A stretch of 64,000 nucleotides of DNA from Branchinecta lynchi (Eukaryota > Arthropoda > Branchiopoda > Anostraca > Branchinectidae): contig JAKZAP010000001.1 in assembly GCA_023053575.1 (NCBI GenBank), forward strand, positions 28,228,533-28,292,532. Reading direction: 5' to 3'. This document shows positions 11,990 to 24,047 of the stretch, in pieces. A program made the translations under genes and the position numbers. The notes beneath the pieces were generated by a model. That model was not told the DNA's origin, did no database searches, and was given only the letters and a program-made list of their open reading frames with translations. Positions within the stretch are counted from its first letter, which is position 1; every line of letters begins with the position of its first letter.

Positions 11990-12506
11990 AAGTGGTTTGA
12001 TACTAGCAAGTACAATGTCTTATATCTTGTATGAACTCGGTGGTATACAAAAGTTTTTGTGTGTGACGCAACGCTGAAGGTTCGGCTAAAAATCCCAAAA
12101 AAATCATGGTTTCCGTAAGTCCTTTTTGACCTCAAGTCCCTTACCACATTATTTTGAAGTGAAAGCTTTTGAACTTCTTGTAGTTCAACACAAACCAGCT
12201 CCATCAATTTTCTTGACATTCTAACTTTCTCTTCGTCTGTGTTTAAGGTGTTTACTGAATCGTCTAACTTTTGCTATCTCAAGTATTACATTAGCAAACT
12301 AGTTATAGCGTGCTTTTGAAAGTTTTAAATTTTCTTGGAAGCCTCTAATGCGAGATTCGAAATGAAATCACGAAACTTCCAAATAAAATATTAGACAAGT
12401 TCGTTGACTTAAAAGACCAATTTTCAAGTATCACATTTGCTTGTATGATATAGTTCTATGGACCCATAGTAACCCAATATTTTGTCGGTCTTTTGTCACG
12501 TTTTTT
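11990..12506. other. No feature recognised
   Basis: No gene or repeat supported. Confidence 0.4.
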
Positions 12507-14012
12507 ATGGCACTTGCAGCTCCGCTCAAGTGGCATATACCGATCACTTTTCGGTCTCTCGGTCGGTCGGTCAGGCCACTCATCTCGAGTCCTGGTACTT
12601 CCAGAAGTGCTAGGACGACGAATCTTGGCAGGCGTATTAGGGACCCTACCAAACTAACGTGGAAATAGTCAGTTTCCCGATTCGACTGCCATGGGGGGAA
12701 TGGAGATACGGGGTATCCGGAATATTGACGTATTTTTAACTTTTGAACGGGGAATCGGATTTTAATAAAACTTGATATTTCGGAAAACCTCCTGTCTCAG
12801 ATGTCACACTTCAAATCCGGAATGGATTCGGTGACTTTTGGGGGAGCTGGAGGGGGGAACCGGACATGTTCAGAGTGGACGGATGGGGATGAAACTTGGT
12901 GGGAAGAACAAGCACAAGCCCCAGATACATAATTGATAAGACCAGATTGGATCCGAGCACTGCGGGGGGAGTTCCAGGGAGGGTTCTGGAATTCCAGTGA
13001 TCCTGAGTTAAGATGCTTACACATGTGCTAGAACGATAAAACTTGGCAGGCATCTTAGGGCATCTCATTTTAACTTAAGAACAGTCGTTTCTTCGATTTG
13101 AGCATCGTGGGGGGAGTGGAGCGAGGGGGAATCCGAAATTTTGAGAAATGTCCAACTTTTGAACGGGTGATGGGATCTTAATGATACTTGATATTCGAGA
13201 GTGGAAGAGGGGGAATCCGAAATATTGACGTATTTATAACTTTTGGACGGGGAATCGGATCTTAATGAAACTTGATATTTGGAAAGAACTCATGTCTCAG
13301 ATGTCTCATTTCAAGTGCGGACAGGACCTGATCAAGGTGGGGGAGTCGATTGGGATGGCACTTGGTGAGAAGAAAAAATGTAAGTCCTAGACACGCCAGT
13401 AACAGAACCGGACCGGATTCGGTCACTCTGTGGGGAGTTCGAGGGTGGTCCGGAATTCCGGTTACCGCGATTTAAGGTAATTCCAGATGTGCTAGGACGA
13501 CGAAAATTGGCTTGTACACTATAGACTTGACAAGATTGGCTTAGAAATTGTCACTTTCCAGATCCGACCATCCCTTAAAGTATTCAAAAAAATACTTTTA
13601 AGCAAAATCTAAATTTTCAAGGTCCCCATGAGCCCATGATCATTTTTGCCATAAGGGCTTTGCTTAGAAATGAATTTCTTGCACCCTAAAAGTGCGCATC
13701 TTAACCGACGAGTAAGGAAATACTTTTGACCAGCCCATATACATTCATGGTCCTAAAAGGTCCTGGATCATTTCTTTCCCAAGGGTCTTGATTACAGATG
13801 AATCTCTAGTGCCCTTAGTGCGCATCATCGTAGCCAAGTGCAGAAACAAAAAATACTTTTTAACAAACGATACATTCTCGTGATTTCCAAGGGTCCAGCG
13901 TTATTCTTATCTCAGGGGTTTTGCTTACAACGATCACAAAAAACCCATGAACTTGCAAATTCCTACTTTCATCCTTTTACCAAGCCTTGCAAGTGCCATA
14001 TGATCTTCCAGC
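12507..14012 (+). repeat. Dispersed repeat family R1, near complete copy
   Basis: Starts with a hairpin (ATGGCACTTG at 12507, CAAGTGGCAT at 12527) and a GGTCGGTCGGTC run, then CTAGGACGACGAATCTTGGCA. The body has three decayed copies of a unit with GAATCCGAAATATTGA, CTTTTGAACGGGG, CTTGATATTTGGAAA and GATGAAACTTGGTGGGAAGA. The tail has CCATGATCATTTTTGCC and TTTTGCTTAC boxes, and it ends at CTTGCAAGTGCCATATGATC near 13990-14012. This is the same order of parts as at 41373-42745. Confidence 0.8.
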
Positions 14013-14559
14013 TCTTTTTAACTAGCCTTAGAGCAGTCAATTCATCCTGTGCTACCTCTAGCCACTGAAGGTACAAGTGAAATAACAGAAAGGATGTGAG
14101 ATAAATCTGAAGACGACAAACATACATTAGCATTCGATGATTATGAAGCTCAAATGTAAATGAGAATCCGGTGTCACATGTTCAGAATGGCACAGATTTA
14201 TAAATAGTGGTTCCCGGTGCAGTTTCTAAACGTGAACATAGGTCGTCAATCGACCTTTTTTCTGTGGTGTTTTCTTGAAGAGTTAAGTTTCCTGGAATTA
14301 TAATGGAATGGAATTATATGAGCTATCCAACGAGTTATTACAAATTACGAGCGTTATGATTGTGTTATCAGTTTCGTCCCACCATCTGGAGTAAGAAGAA
14401 AAGAAGCTCCTCCCTCTCGCCATTTCCGTTCCTCAAGATCTCCGTTATGATCGTCACAGCTCTACAATTTACTTACTATGGTCGGGAGAATAGTAAGTGA
14501 GAGGAACTATCTGTTCACCAGGATTTGCCGTCATAACGGCGGTGCGTGTTCGTTCTGGT
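14013..14559. other. No feature recognised
   Basis: Nothing supported between two R1 copies. The short frame at 14478-14708 runs into R1 sequence and is not a gene. Confidence 0.4.
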
Positions 14560-15460
14560 ATTATTTTCTTCCCCGATCCGAGCACCGTGGGGGAGTGGAG
14601 GGAGGGGGAATCCGGAATCTTGAGGTATTTATAACTTTTGAACGGGTGATCGGATCTCGATGGAACTTGATATTTGGAAAGACCTCATGCCTCAGACGAC
14701 CCACTTAAAATCCGGACCGGATCCGGTGACTTTTGGGGGGAGCTGGAGGAGGCAACCGGAAATCTTGGGAAACGCTATGAGTCGGATCGAGATGAAACTT
14801 GGTGGGAAGACACCTAGCAAACACTAAATACATCATTGACATGACCGAGTCGATTCGGGCATTGTCGCGGGAGTGGAGGGAGGGGGAATCCGGAATCTTG
14901 AGGTATTTATAACTTTTGAACGGGTGACCGGATCTCGATGAAACTTGATATTTGGAATGACCTCATGCCTCAGACGACCCACTTAAAATCCGAACCGGAT
15001 CCGGTGACTTTTGGGGGGAGCTGGAGGGGGCAACCGGAAATCTTGGGAAACGCTATGAGTGGACGGATCGAGATGAAACTTGGTGGGAAGATACCTAGTA
15101 AACGCTAGATACATCATTGACATGACCGAGCCGATTCGGGCACTGTCGGGGGAGTGGAGGGAGGGGGAATCCGGAATCTTGGGGTATTTATAACTTTTGA
15201 ATGGGTGACCGGATCTCGATGAAACTTGATATTTGGAGTGAGCTCATGCCTCAGACGACCCACTTAAAATCCGGACTGGATCCGGTGACTTTTGTTGGGA
15301 GCTGGAGGGGGCAACCGGAAATCTTGGGAAACGCTATGAGTGGAGGGATCGAGATGAAACTTGGTGGGGAGACACCTAGCAAACACTAGATACATCATTG
15401 ACATAACCGAGCCGTGCCTACTCGTAACAAGTGCCATATGAGCTCGTAGCTCTTGTTCAA
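14560..15460 (+). repeat. R1 copy with three tandem units of about 280 bp
   Basis: The phrase GGGGGAATCCGGAATCTTG recurs at about 14605, 14883 and 15164, giving periods of 278 and 281 bases. Each unit also has GAACTTGATATTTGGA or AAACTTGATATTTGGA, CTCAGACGACCCACTTAAAA, CCGGATCCGGTGACTTTTG and GAGATGAAACTTGGTGGGAAG. The units are over 90% alike by eye, the best preserved in the window. It ends at AAGTGCCATATGAGCTCGTAGCTC (15430-15453), the R1 right end. Confidence 0.85.
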
Positions 15461-16078
15461 GAGAGTCGCTGCCACAAGTAGCTGGTCCCTTGTGTATCGT
15501 CATAACTTCTCTGGAACGCACCCTTAGTTCGTTGACGTCGTCCCTAAGCTTACTCTTAATCTGTGCCTGTACTTTTGTGGATTTAGGCCAGTGATTTTAT
15601 GCCAAAAATTGGGATTTGCCTTTTACGGTGTAAGTGAATAACAAAACCATTTGTATGTGAACGTAAACCTAGCTTCACCACGACCTTAGGACAACGCTGC
15701 TTCACGCCACCCACCTGCCATCCCCATTTACAACGTCAGCTCTCAGCCATTCATTTTTGCAAACAAACGATTTTGTTGAACGTATTCTTGCTGTGTCACG
15801 CGATTTGTCAGTTTTCAGATATTAGGTCCATGGGACACGCACCCCACCACATACACATTTACAAGAAGAAGCCTTGATTGCTTAGGGGAATTTCGATTAT
15901 TTTACAAGAGTCTTTCTGTATAATTCAGATACACTTTTTCTCTTTCTTGACACAGCCTGAGAAGACTACGCGAATAATGTGAGTTTAACTGATTCAAAGA
16001 GAATGGTTTCTTGTGAACATAACTGAAAAATATCCACGTAATCTGTGCATATTATGTATGCACATAATCTTGGATAGG
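15461..16078. other. No feature recognised
   Basis: No gene, RNA or clear repeat seen. Confidence 0.4.
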
Positions 16079-17780
16079 ATGGCAATTGCCCTTTGGCGAA
16101 GTGCCATGTAGCGATCGCAATTTCTGTCCGTCCGTCGTCGGTTGGTCGGTCGGTCAAGGTTTTGCCACTTTCACTTAAGCTAGGACGACGAAACTTGGTA
16201 GGCATAGATAGATATGTATATTTAATGCATAAAATCCAACAAGGACCGTCGCACCAGAACAACAAAAGAAAAAATATGTAAAAACAAGAACACTAAGCCA
16301 ATATATAAATTTACAGGGATATATAATTTTCCCTGTCTGCTAATTAACCCTATCCGGAGAATTGCCTGGAAAAATTTTCTCTTTCATTCTCTCAGTTATC
16401 CACTCACTCCCACACGCTCTCACTCCAAACAACTCTTGTCTCAACCCATTCAGTTTCTCACACCCTCCCACAAAATTACTCATATCTTCATTATCGCATC
16501 CACACATCAACTTACCCAAATATTTTCTTCTTTTTACCAAGAGGTAAACCATCCCCTCTAAAACCCATAAATAACACAAGTTCCCTCATCCGGGACCCCA
16601 ATTAATAAGTCGAGAATAGTCACTTGCCTGATCCGAGCATCGTTGCGGGGGGGGGGGGGGGAGGTATAGGGGTCGGGGTATTTAGAACTTTTGAAAGGGT
16701 GATCAGGATCTTAATGAAACTTGAAATTGGAAAGACCCCGTGTCTCAGACGACCTACTTCAAATCCGGACCGTACCCGGTGACTTTGGGGGGGGGGACGC
16801 TTAGAGTTGAGGGATCGGGACGAAACTTGGTGGGAAGGAGCACAAGTACTAGATACGTCGTTGACATAACCGGACCCTATTCGGGAACTGTGGGGTAGTT
16901 TTGAGAAGGGGGGCCGGAATCCTGGTAATCCCAGGAGTTACTTCCTGATCGGCTAGGACGATGAAACTTGGTCTTCACGGACCCGAACATACTGTCTTGA
17001 GAAAAGTCGGCTTCCCGATCCAACCATCGTGGGGAGAGTGGAGGGATAGGAACCCAGACTCTAGTGGCATGCATAACCTTTGAATGGGTAATCGAAATTG
17101 AATGAAACTTGCAAGTGGGAAGAGCTATATCGTCTCAGATGTTCCATGTTAAGTCCTGGTCGGATCTGATACTCTCGTCTGATAATCTCGTGAAACGCTT
17201 AGTGTTTGCACAAGTGTTGTCGTTGTGTGTAGTGTTGCCCCCCCCCAAACGCTTGGTGGGAAGAACAAGCATTAGCCCTAGCTACGTAATTGACAGAACT
17301 AGATAGTGAGAGAAGCTGGAGGGTGTTTATCGGAATTCCCATGATCGCCAGTTATGATAGTTCCAGAAGTTCTAAGGACGATGAAACTTTGCAGGCAGTG
17401 ACTTAAAGACAAAAACTCGAGTTGCTGTATATGACCATCTTTTTAGGGAGTTGAGGGGAGGGGAATCCGGAAATCACTGTCCGTAAGTTGCGAACGAGTG
17501 GTCCGATTTGAGTTAAATATTATGGGTGATGTCAGGTGATGAACCAGACAAGCAAAAGATGTGTCCTAACCACATGCTGCCATGGTTGGGGGAGGGGGCG
17601 GGGATCCGGAAACTTTTGGGGCATGCAAACAATCCAAACCTATACACAATTTGGGATGCATGTTGGACAGTAGCTAGTTGTGCGACCTTGATTTGTTATT
17701 TGCCGTCTGGACCGGATCCAGCCAAGGTAGGGAGGGGGGGGGAGTGAAGTGGGGCGGGAAATTTGCTGATAGGCCATGCT
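16079..17780 (+). repeat. R1 copy interrupted by a LINE fragment
   Basis: The left-end hairpin (ATGGCAATT at 16079, AAGTGCCAT at 16099), a CCGTCCGTC/GGTCGGTCGGTC run and TAGGACGACGAAACTTGGTAGGCAT are followed at about 16206 by unrelated sequence. R1 resumes near 16592 with GGGACCCCAATTAATAAGTCGAGAATAGTC and runs through two or more decayed units to about 17780. A G run lies near 16646-16661. Confidence 0.7.
16206..16590 (-). mobile_element. Possible LINE 3' fragment inserted in R1
   Basis: The minus-strand frame 16579-16340 ends CGCDNEDMSNFVGGCEKL, then ELFGVRAC. This resembles the Cys-rich tail of some LINE ORF2 proteins (C...E...H.L..C). Its position exactly splits an R1 copy, which supports it being an insertion. 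The homology is weak. Confidence 0.4.
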
Positions 17781-17980
17781 CTTATTCCAGTCAAACTTGA
17801 TGACCGGGAAGAGGAGATGTCAGAGATGTGAAGTTTACGTTCCAAATCGTCTTGAAAGTTAAATTTCCTTCTGTTGGCAAGAAGAAAGAGCCTTAGGCGA
17901 ACGTCAGTCAAGTATATTAAAAGAAGGAAGGATCAATTGTTACATCCGCTGTTCTTTAAGCCTCCCCATTTCTTTTCTAG

Positions 17981-18254
17981 CGATGGTGAGGGCAAGGAGG
18001 TCATAACCCGGTTTACGACGGATCTGAACTCGAATGGGAGTTTCTCTACGGATAGTAACGGGCGTCAAGTAATGAGACGAGTTCGGAACTTCCGTCCCTC
18101 CTGGGCTATCAATGTGACGGAGCCCATCTCGGGAAATTACTATCCACTTAACAGCTTTATGTATATCGAGGATACTTTCGGGAGGCGGATTGGAGTTATT
18201 GTCGACCGTGCTCAAGGAGGAGCTAGCCTCCATGACGGCGAATTAGAAGTTATG
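17981..18254 (+). CDS. MAN2B1: Lysosomal alpha-mannosidase, internal exon (C-terminal beta domain)
   Basis: Exon of a GH38 alpha-mannosidase that trims mannose from glycoproteins in the lysosome. The acceptor TTTCTTTTCTAG ends at 17980 and the donor GTGAGT begins at 18255. The exon enters with the third base of a split codon and leaves in phase 0. The 91 whole codons hold signatures of the family's C-terminal half: GKEVITRF, STDSNGRQ, RNFRPSW, NVTEPISGNYYPLNS, then DRAQGGASLHDGELEVM. In the vertebrate enzyme the same run lies roughly at residues 640-730 of about 1010. NVT is a possible N-glycosylation site. The sequence fits MAN2B1 better than MAN2B2, which lacks the TEP.GNYYP run. The catalytic domain is encoded upstream and was not found in the window. 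Confidence 0.92.
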
Positions 18255-18489
18255 GTGAGTCGATAGAGTAAAGCTGATTTTCGGGAGTGGATCCTCTCCG
18301 GGAGAAAAGGCTCATCTAAGGGGAAGTTATTGTTTTCTTCCAGTGTTTGTTAAAACATCACTTTGCACAGTATTCGGGGGGAAAGGGAGATCTTGTGGTA
18401 GGTGCAGCTGAGCTCCATCGGGGAAAAGTTGAGCATAATGTTGTTGGGAGTTCCTAAACATGGCTCTGGAAATCGAAATTTGTCAATAG

Positions 18490-19694
18490 TTGCGTTTTTA
18501 TAGATACCATGGTATCTGATACCACGGTCCAAAGTCGTTTTTGCAGTTGTCGTGGTATCTGACACCACGTCAAAAGGTGTTTTTCCAGTTGTCGTGGTAT
18601 CTGGCCAGTTAGCGTGGTATCTGATATTGTCAGATTGGTGAGAAAGAAGTGTACCAGTTAGTGATGTGACTGAATATCTGTTTTTCATTTCGGATGACTT
18701 CGAAAAGCGCAATTTCGGCAATTGCCGTTTTTGCAGAGCAACAGTATATCAGATACCACGGTAGTTGCAAAAACGACTAATTGCAGATCCAGTTACCGTG
18801 GTAACAGATCTGGCCAGTTAGCGTGGTATCTGATATTGTCAAATTCTGTCAGATTGGTGAGAAAGAAGTTTACCACTTAGTGATGTGACTGAATATCTGT
18901 TTTTCTTTTGTGATGACTTCGAAAAGCGCAATTTTTTTCAATTGCCGTTTTTGCAGAGCAACAGTATATCAGATACCACGGTAGTTGCAAAAACGACTAA
19001 TTGCAGATCCAGTTACCGTGGTAACAGATCTGGCCAGTTAGCGTGGTATCTGATATTGTCAGATCGGTGAGAAAGAAGTGTAACAGTTAGTGATGTGACT
19101 GAATATTTGTTTTTCTTTTCGGATGTCTTCGAAAAGCGCAATTTCGGCAATTGCCGTTTTTGCAGAGCAACAGTATATCAGATACCACGGTAGTTGCAAA
19201 AACGACTAATTGCAGATCCAGTTACCGTGGTAACAGACTGGCCAGTTACCGTGGTATCTGATATTGTCAAATTCTGTCAGATTGGTGAGAAAGAAGTTTA
19301 CCACTTAGTGATGTGACTGAATATCTGTGTTTCTTTTGGGATGACTTCGAAACGTGCAATTTCGGCAATTGCCGTTTTTGCAGAGCAACAGTATATCAGA
19401 TACCACGGTAGTTGCAAAAACGACTAATTGCAGATCCAGTTACCGTGGTAACAGATCTGGCCAGTTACCGTGGTATCTGATATTGTCACATTTTGTCAGA
19501 TTGGTGAGAAAGAAGTTTACCACTTAGTGATGTGACTGAATATCTGTTTTTCTTTTGGGATGACTTCGAAAAGCGCAGTTTCGGCAATTGCCGTTTTTGC
19601 AAAGCAACGGTATATCAGATACCACGGTAGTTGCAAAAACGACTAATTGCAGATCACGGTGGTAACAGATACCATGGTATCTGCAAAAATGCAA
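18490..19694. mobile_element. TIR element with tandem 208-220 bp core units
   Basis: The ends are inverted copies: TTGCGTTTTTATAGATACCA at left, and the complement of TGGTATCTGCAAAAATGCAA at right. Both contain the palindrome AGATACCATGGTATCT. Between them TGGCCAGTTA recurs at 18602, 18811, 19031, 19239 and 19458, giving unit lengths of 209, 220, 208 and 219. Each unit has GTGGTATCTGATATTGTC and the complementary-looking ATCAGATACCACGGTAGT, so units can fold. It starts 235 bp after the mannosidase donor site. No target duplication is evident and it has no coding capacity. Confidence 0.8.
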
Positions 19695-21331
19695 TTAATG
19701 AAGTTGGATAAAATTTGCACCAGAGGAGGGTCCATTTATCTCAACTCGCAAGGAAGAAGAATATCGAAGAAAATAAGAACAGAGATCCTGCCTCTTTTTT
19801 TTTTGCGGCGCAAAAGTTCCTGCATCGTCAAGAAATTAGTATTTGTATCCCGTCAGCTTGTCAACATCGAAACTAAGCGTTTAGATGGTCGAAATTTGTC
19901 AAAGAAGAAGGTCAATAGTTAAACCAGAACATTACTCCTGTCTCCTAACTCTTAAGTAAGAAGGAGAAGAAAATAAGAAGAGGGGTCCTGTCCCACGATT
20001 TTGTGGCGTAATGTATGTGTGATGTGGTTTGTGGCGCGAAGATTCCTAGAGCGTCCGAAATTAATCTATCTGTCCGTCGGTCTGTCTTCTGTAAGTGCGA
20101 TTACCCAAACGCGTTGGACAGTTAGATGAATCTTAGGACATAGATTAGTCAGGTCGTTCCTGAGCTAAATTTCGTTCCTTGGGGCGAGTTCAGTAAGTGT
20201 CTTTATATACTAACAGTTAGTTTCGCGGAGAAGGCTTTGAAAAATAGAAAGATGTCTATAAGAGGTTCGGAGAGGAGGCTAACAAAACTAGTGTGGCGTC
20301 GATAAGAGGGTTAATAAACATTTAGTGATTAAACAAATTTTGCTGGTTGCTGCCATATAAGAACGCTTCCGCTAGATTCCAGTCAAAACCGGGAATTGTA
20401 TTCAAGCGAGGTGCGTAATGAATTTGGTTGGAGGTTTTATACTCAGCTAAAACAAAAAATATGCTGAATCACGATGTATTTTTTTGTTATTATTAGAGGA
20501 TGCTTAGGACGGATAAGAGTCAAAGCAGGGAATTGGGGCTGTCCTCAGCTACCTGACAGCTGAATCACCAAAATCCATCAGTTCAGGCGTCAAAGAAAGC
20601 GGCACCGCGGAGTAGAGGAAATGGTGAGACCTTTCTTAAAACACCCCTCTTATTTATATTCCTGCTCCACTCTACGTCCCTATTTCCATCCATTCTTCCA
20701 CTTTCCGAGATTTCAAACTTTCTTTCTCAGTTTATCCATTCAATGCCATTAAAATGATTTTCCTTTTTGCCACGTTTGTTTTTTTTCGAGACGGATCGTA
20801 CTTCCGATCATTGCTACCGAGGACTCCATTGGTCCGAAGTACCGGCCGTACAAGTGGTCCGTTTTGTGCATCAAATCCAAGGGTACTGAGCGAGGGTGAA
20901 ACCCGCCAGGACAGTTTTGTAACTATAGAGACTTTAGAAGAAGTCGGGCAACTTGGAATAATGGATAGAAACTGGATCTACTACTGAGATGTATGCTCTA
21001 AATTCACACCTGTATGTTCCTTTTGTGACAGTTCTATGATCAATCAGCGATGAGGCGTGGGCGCTGCAATTGGGTCTTTGGGAAATTTAAACAGCTGTTT
21101 TTGCGCTCCTTCCATTTTATTTCGCTCCGGTTTCGCGCATGTTCTACGGACAAAGGAGTTGCAAAAGATGAAAAGTGCTATTTTAAGTATGCAAAGCACC
21201 TGCTTTATTTGCCAAAGTTATTCCATAGTCACATGCTAACTGAGCAGTTCCAATCCTCATCACCCTTGGAACAAAGAAGTTTAAGAAATATTACCACCAT
21301 CATCACTCATATTGAAACAGAACTAACAGTA
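19695..21331. other. No gene recognised
   Basis: Two related purine-rich patches (about 19735-19830 and 19960-20060; AGAAAATAAGAA, GATCCTGCC/GTCCTGTCC, GCGGCGCAAA/GTGGCGCGAA) suggest a decayed local repeat. The frames at 20754-20987 and 21050-21430 have no recognised motif. Confidence 0.4.
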
Positions 21332-21628
21332 GTCAGTAGGTGCGTTTTGATCGAAGTTTTGTTCGCCGTTCGCTTAGCCGGTTGCTTAATCTCCATTTTC
21401 GAACGCCGTCGATTTTCACCGTTTGTTTAATTAGTGTTTTGAGGACTTCGGCGATCCTTGCCCGGTTGACGTTTCTTCGACAATTCAAGCGAACTTTGAA
21501 CTTGCTAGCTCACGAAGTTCGACCGTCAGAGTTTGAAGGACGAAGAAACTGTGACCTGCGACCGAAAATGGTAATTAAACAAAGACCTTTGAGGTTGAAC
21601 GTAACTTCGATCAAAAACGCAACTAGTG
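21332..21628. mobile_element. Short TIR element, about 300 bp
   Basis: The left end TAGGTGCGTTTTGATCGAAG and the complement of the right end, TAGTTGCGTTTTTGATCGAAG, match closely over more than 20 bases and continue to GTTC. No convincing target duplication was seen. The frames at 21340-21642 are a consequence of the element and not a gene. Confidence 0.65.
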
Positions 21629-21702
21629 ACTGCGGTCTATGACTGGTCCAAAATATACGTTTCAAAACGATGAATATAGATTTTTCCGTCTCGTCTATTT
21701 TA

Positions 21703-22299
21703 GGGATCGGCTAAAAGCAGGAAAGGAAAGGCAAGATTACCAGGAATCAAGGATCTGAAAAACTGGCAAGCCTTTCCTCTGTTTAGTATCCCGTGAGGGG
21801 TCAGAGCCTTATATTTGCAACAGTTCACCTTTTCCTCCTTTTAGTATTCGAAAAAACTGGCACGCTGTGCCGTGCTTTTCCTCAGTTTAGTTTCTCGTGA
21901 GGGGTCGGCAACTTACATTTGTAAAAGTTCACCTTTTCGTCCTTTTAGTACCTTGTCGGTAGGCGATCATGAGTCCAGCGAGGGGTTGGCAACTAAGATG
22001 TTCAAGTCCACCATTTCTTAGAAATTAGGAATTCTAAAAAACTGTCAAGCCTTACCTCTGTTTAGTACCCCGTGAGGGGTCAGCAACTAACATTTGTAAG
22101 AATTTGCCTTTTAGTATTAGAAAAAACTGGCAAGCTGTGCCGCGTTTTCCTGTGTTTAGTATCTCGGTGAGGTGTGGGCAACTTACGCTTGTAAAAGTTC
22201 ACCTTTTCCTCCTTTTAGTCCCTCACGGGATTTTAGTTAGCCCTTTCTGGTTTTAGTATTCTTTCCTTTGCCTTTCCTTTCCTGCTTTTAGCCGATCCC
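21703..22299. mobile_element. Mutator-like non-autonomous element with 9-bp target duplication
   Basis: The terminal inverted repeats are 32 bp and perfect, beginning GGGATCGGCTAAAAGCAGGA. The same nine bases, TCTATTTTA, stand directly outside both ends (21694-21702 and 22300-22308). A 9-bp duplication with G-rich ends is typical of Mutator-like elements. The interior has four or five decayed subrepeats with TTTCCTCTGTTTAGTA, CGTGAGGGGTC and TTCACCTTTTCCTCCTTTTAGTA. There is no transposase. Perfect ends and duplication imply a fairly recent insertion. Confidence 0.9.
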
Positions 22300-22308
22300 T
22301 CTATTTTA

Positions 22309-24047
22309 CGTTTTCAGCTTCTTTTCTTCCCATTTACGACCGTAAAACGGTGTGAGTATAGTGGGTCTCGGTTATTACCCTAAGAGGTAGCTGTTGTCCA
22401 TTCTCTGTTCGAAATAAACTTAAACTCGTTCACAGGAATCACAGGATCCCGAAATAACCCCTTGATGATTGATGGAAAATGTGATTATACTCTTGCATAG
22501 GATGAAATATCATTTCTCTCTCTATCCCAAACTTCCAGCCCTGAATAGTTGTTTCATAGCGGAAACTTTCTCTAAAACCCGCCGTTAGCGGATTCAGCGA
22601 TTTGTCTAGGAAGATGAATGGACCGTGTCTGTCTCACGAAAAGTGTATAACCCTCGCTAATTAATCTGAACCAGTAATGGATGTTAAACTTTACTTCCAG
22701 AATCGGAGTATGTGTAATTTGATTAATATAAACTAGGAATTAGGACTCGGAAACTCCGCGGTTGGACCGTTATGAGTAAACAAGTTTGTATTTTGCAAAA
22801 TTAGAGGGGTCAAGTTTGGAAATCCGTTAGAGTACCAGGTCTAACTACTGGAGCCCAGAAATGGTAATATCGTGGTCTTCAAATAATCCGTACGAAAGTT
22901 AGCTGAAATATAATAATACATTAGCATGAATGACTTAATTTTATATCCTCAAAAGCTCGACTCTCCTTTGCGGCAAAAATAAAATTATAATAAAACACAA
23001 AACTCAAATATTCAAATTATTAATGTAATAAATACAAAAAAAAAATCTTGCCCCTAATCTTACCCCCTTAAACGCTACTGATGCTCCGTAGCCTGCATGA
23101 AAATCCTCCTGTACCGAAGTTTGCCGAAACTTCTCTGTGCCATATTTCTAATCAAATCCCCCTCTTTCATCGTTCTTACCCAAGTATCTCTTACTTATAA
23201 CGCCAGGCAACGACCCACAAAATAAAACCGCGGCAAAGAGCAAAATCGAAGACCCAGAACAGAACTTACCTTTCCCTATACATCATCTTTTCTCACCCCA
23301 TAACTTATGAAACAAAATCAATATTCCACCAGAAAAAAATAAGATCTTGAAACTCCTATGGCGATTGCAACCGAAAGTAATCTGGGTACTAGCCCAGTTT
23401 TGCTCTTCAACGTCGGATGGCTCTTCCCAGACCCTTCGCAGCTTCCTCGAAGGAGATGCTGGTCTGATTTGTCAATTTCTGTCTAGATAATACCGCCTAA
23501 GTGTGTCACCAAGATATCCAAGAACCCGAACTCTTAACTACTCCCACAGTCCAATCTCTACCTGTAACTGTTTTTCTTTGGACTTGTATGATGGAATGTC
23601 GCTCGATTACTTATGGATTTGTCTGTTTAGGCTACTATTTTTTTTGTCTCTTCTAGTTTGTTTTCTCCTTCTTTTTGTTTTCTTCTTTTGTTTTCTGCTT
23701 ATTTTCTTGGGATCGGAACGAAAACTTAAGCCCCACCCATTTTCAAGGAGCTTTACGGTGTGGTCCGGAAAGTGAATGACGTCATTTCTTGGGTATAAAC
23801 TAAAACAAACAAGACAAGCCTTTGTCTTTCCAATTCACCTCGTTTTGTAAAAAGCTTATTGCAATTGCTTTCGTTTTTCGTCGTACTGCATTGCTCCATT
23901 TTCTTGTCCACTGCTGTCCGATTTCTTCTTCTTATTTGGTCAAGAAGTGTTGCAAAGATATTTCAAGTCATGGCGAGATCGCTTAGCTGATTGCTACTAA
24001 AAAACCCGGAATGAATTAGACTGATCTTTCTATCCGACATTAAAATA
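22309..24047. other. No gene recognised
   Basis: AT-rich; the frame at 23503-23775 is driven by a T-rich tract (23630-23710). No supported feature. Confidence 0.4.

Noticed and set aside
17874..17980. Start of the mannosidase exon at the frame's first Met (17874)
   Set aside because: This part has no similarity to the family and is followed by a good acceptor (TTTCTTTTCTAG), so the exon begins at 17981.
18641..19690. CRISPR-like or regulatory repeat array
   Set aside because: Units are 208-220 bp with no short repeat-spacer pattern, the DNA is animal, and inverted ends show a mobile element.
20754..21430. Possible small genes on the plus strand
   Set aside because: No motif, no homologous repeat and no codon bias visible by eye.
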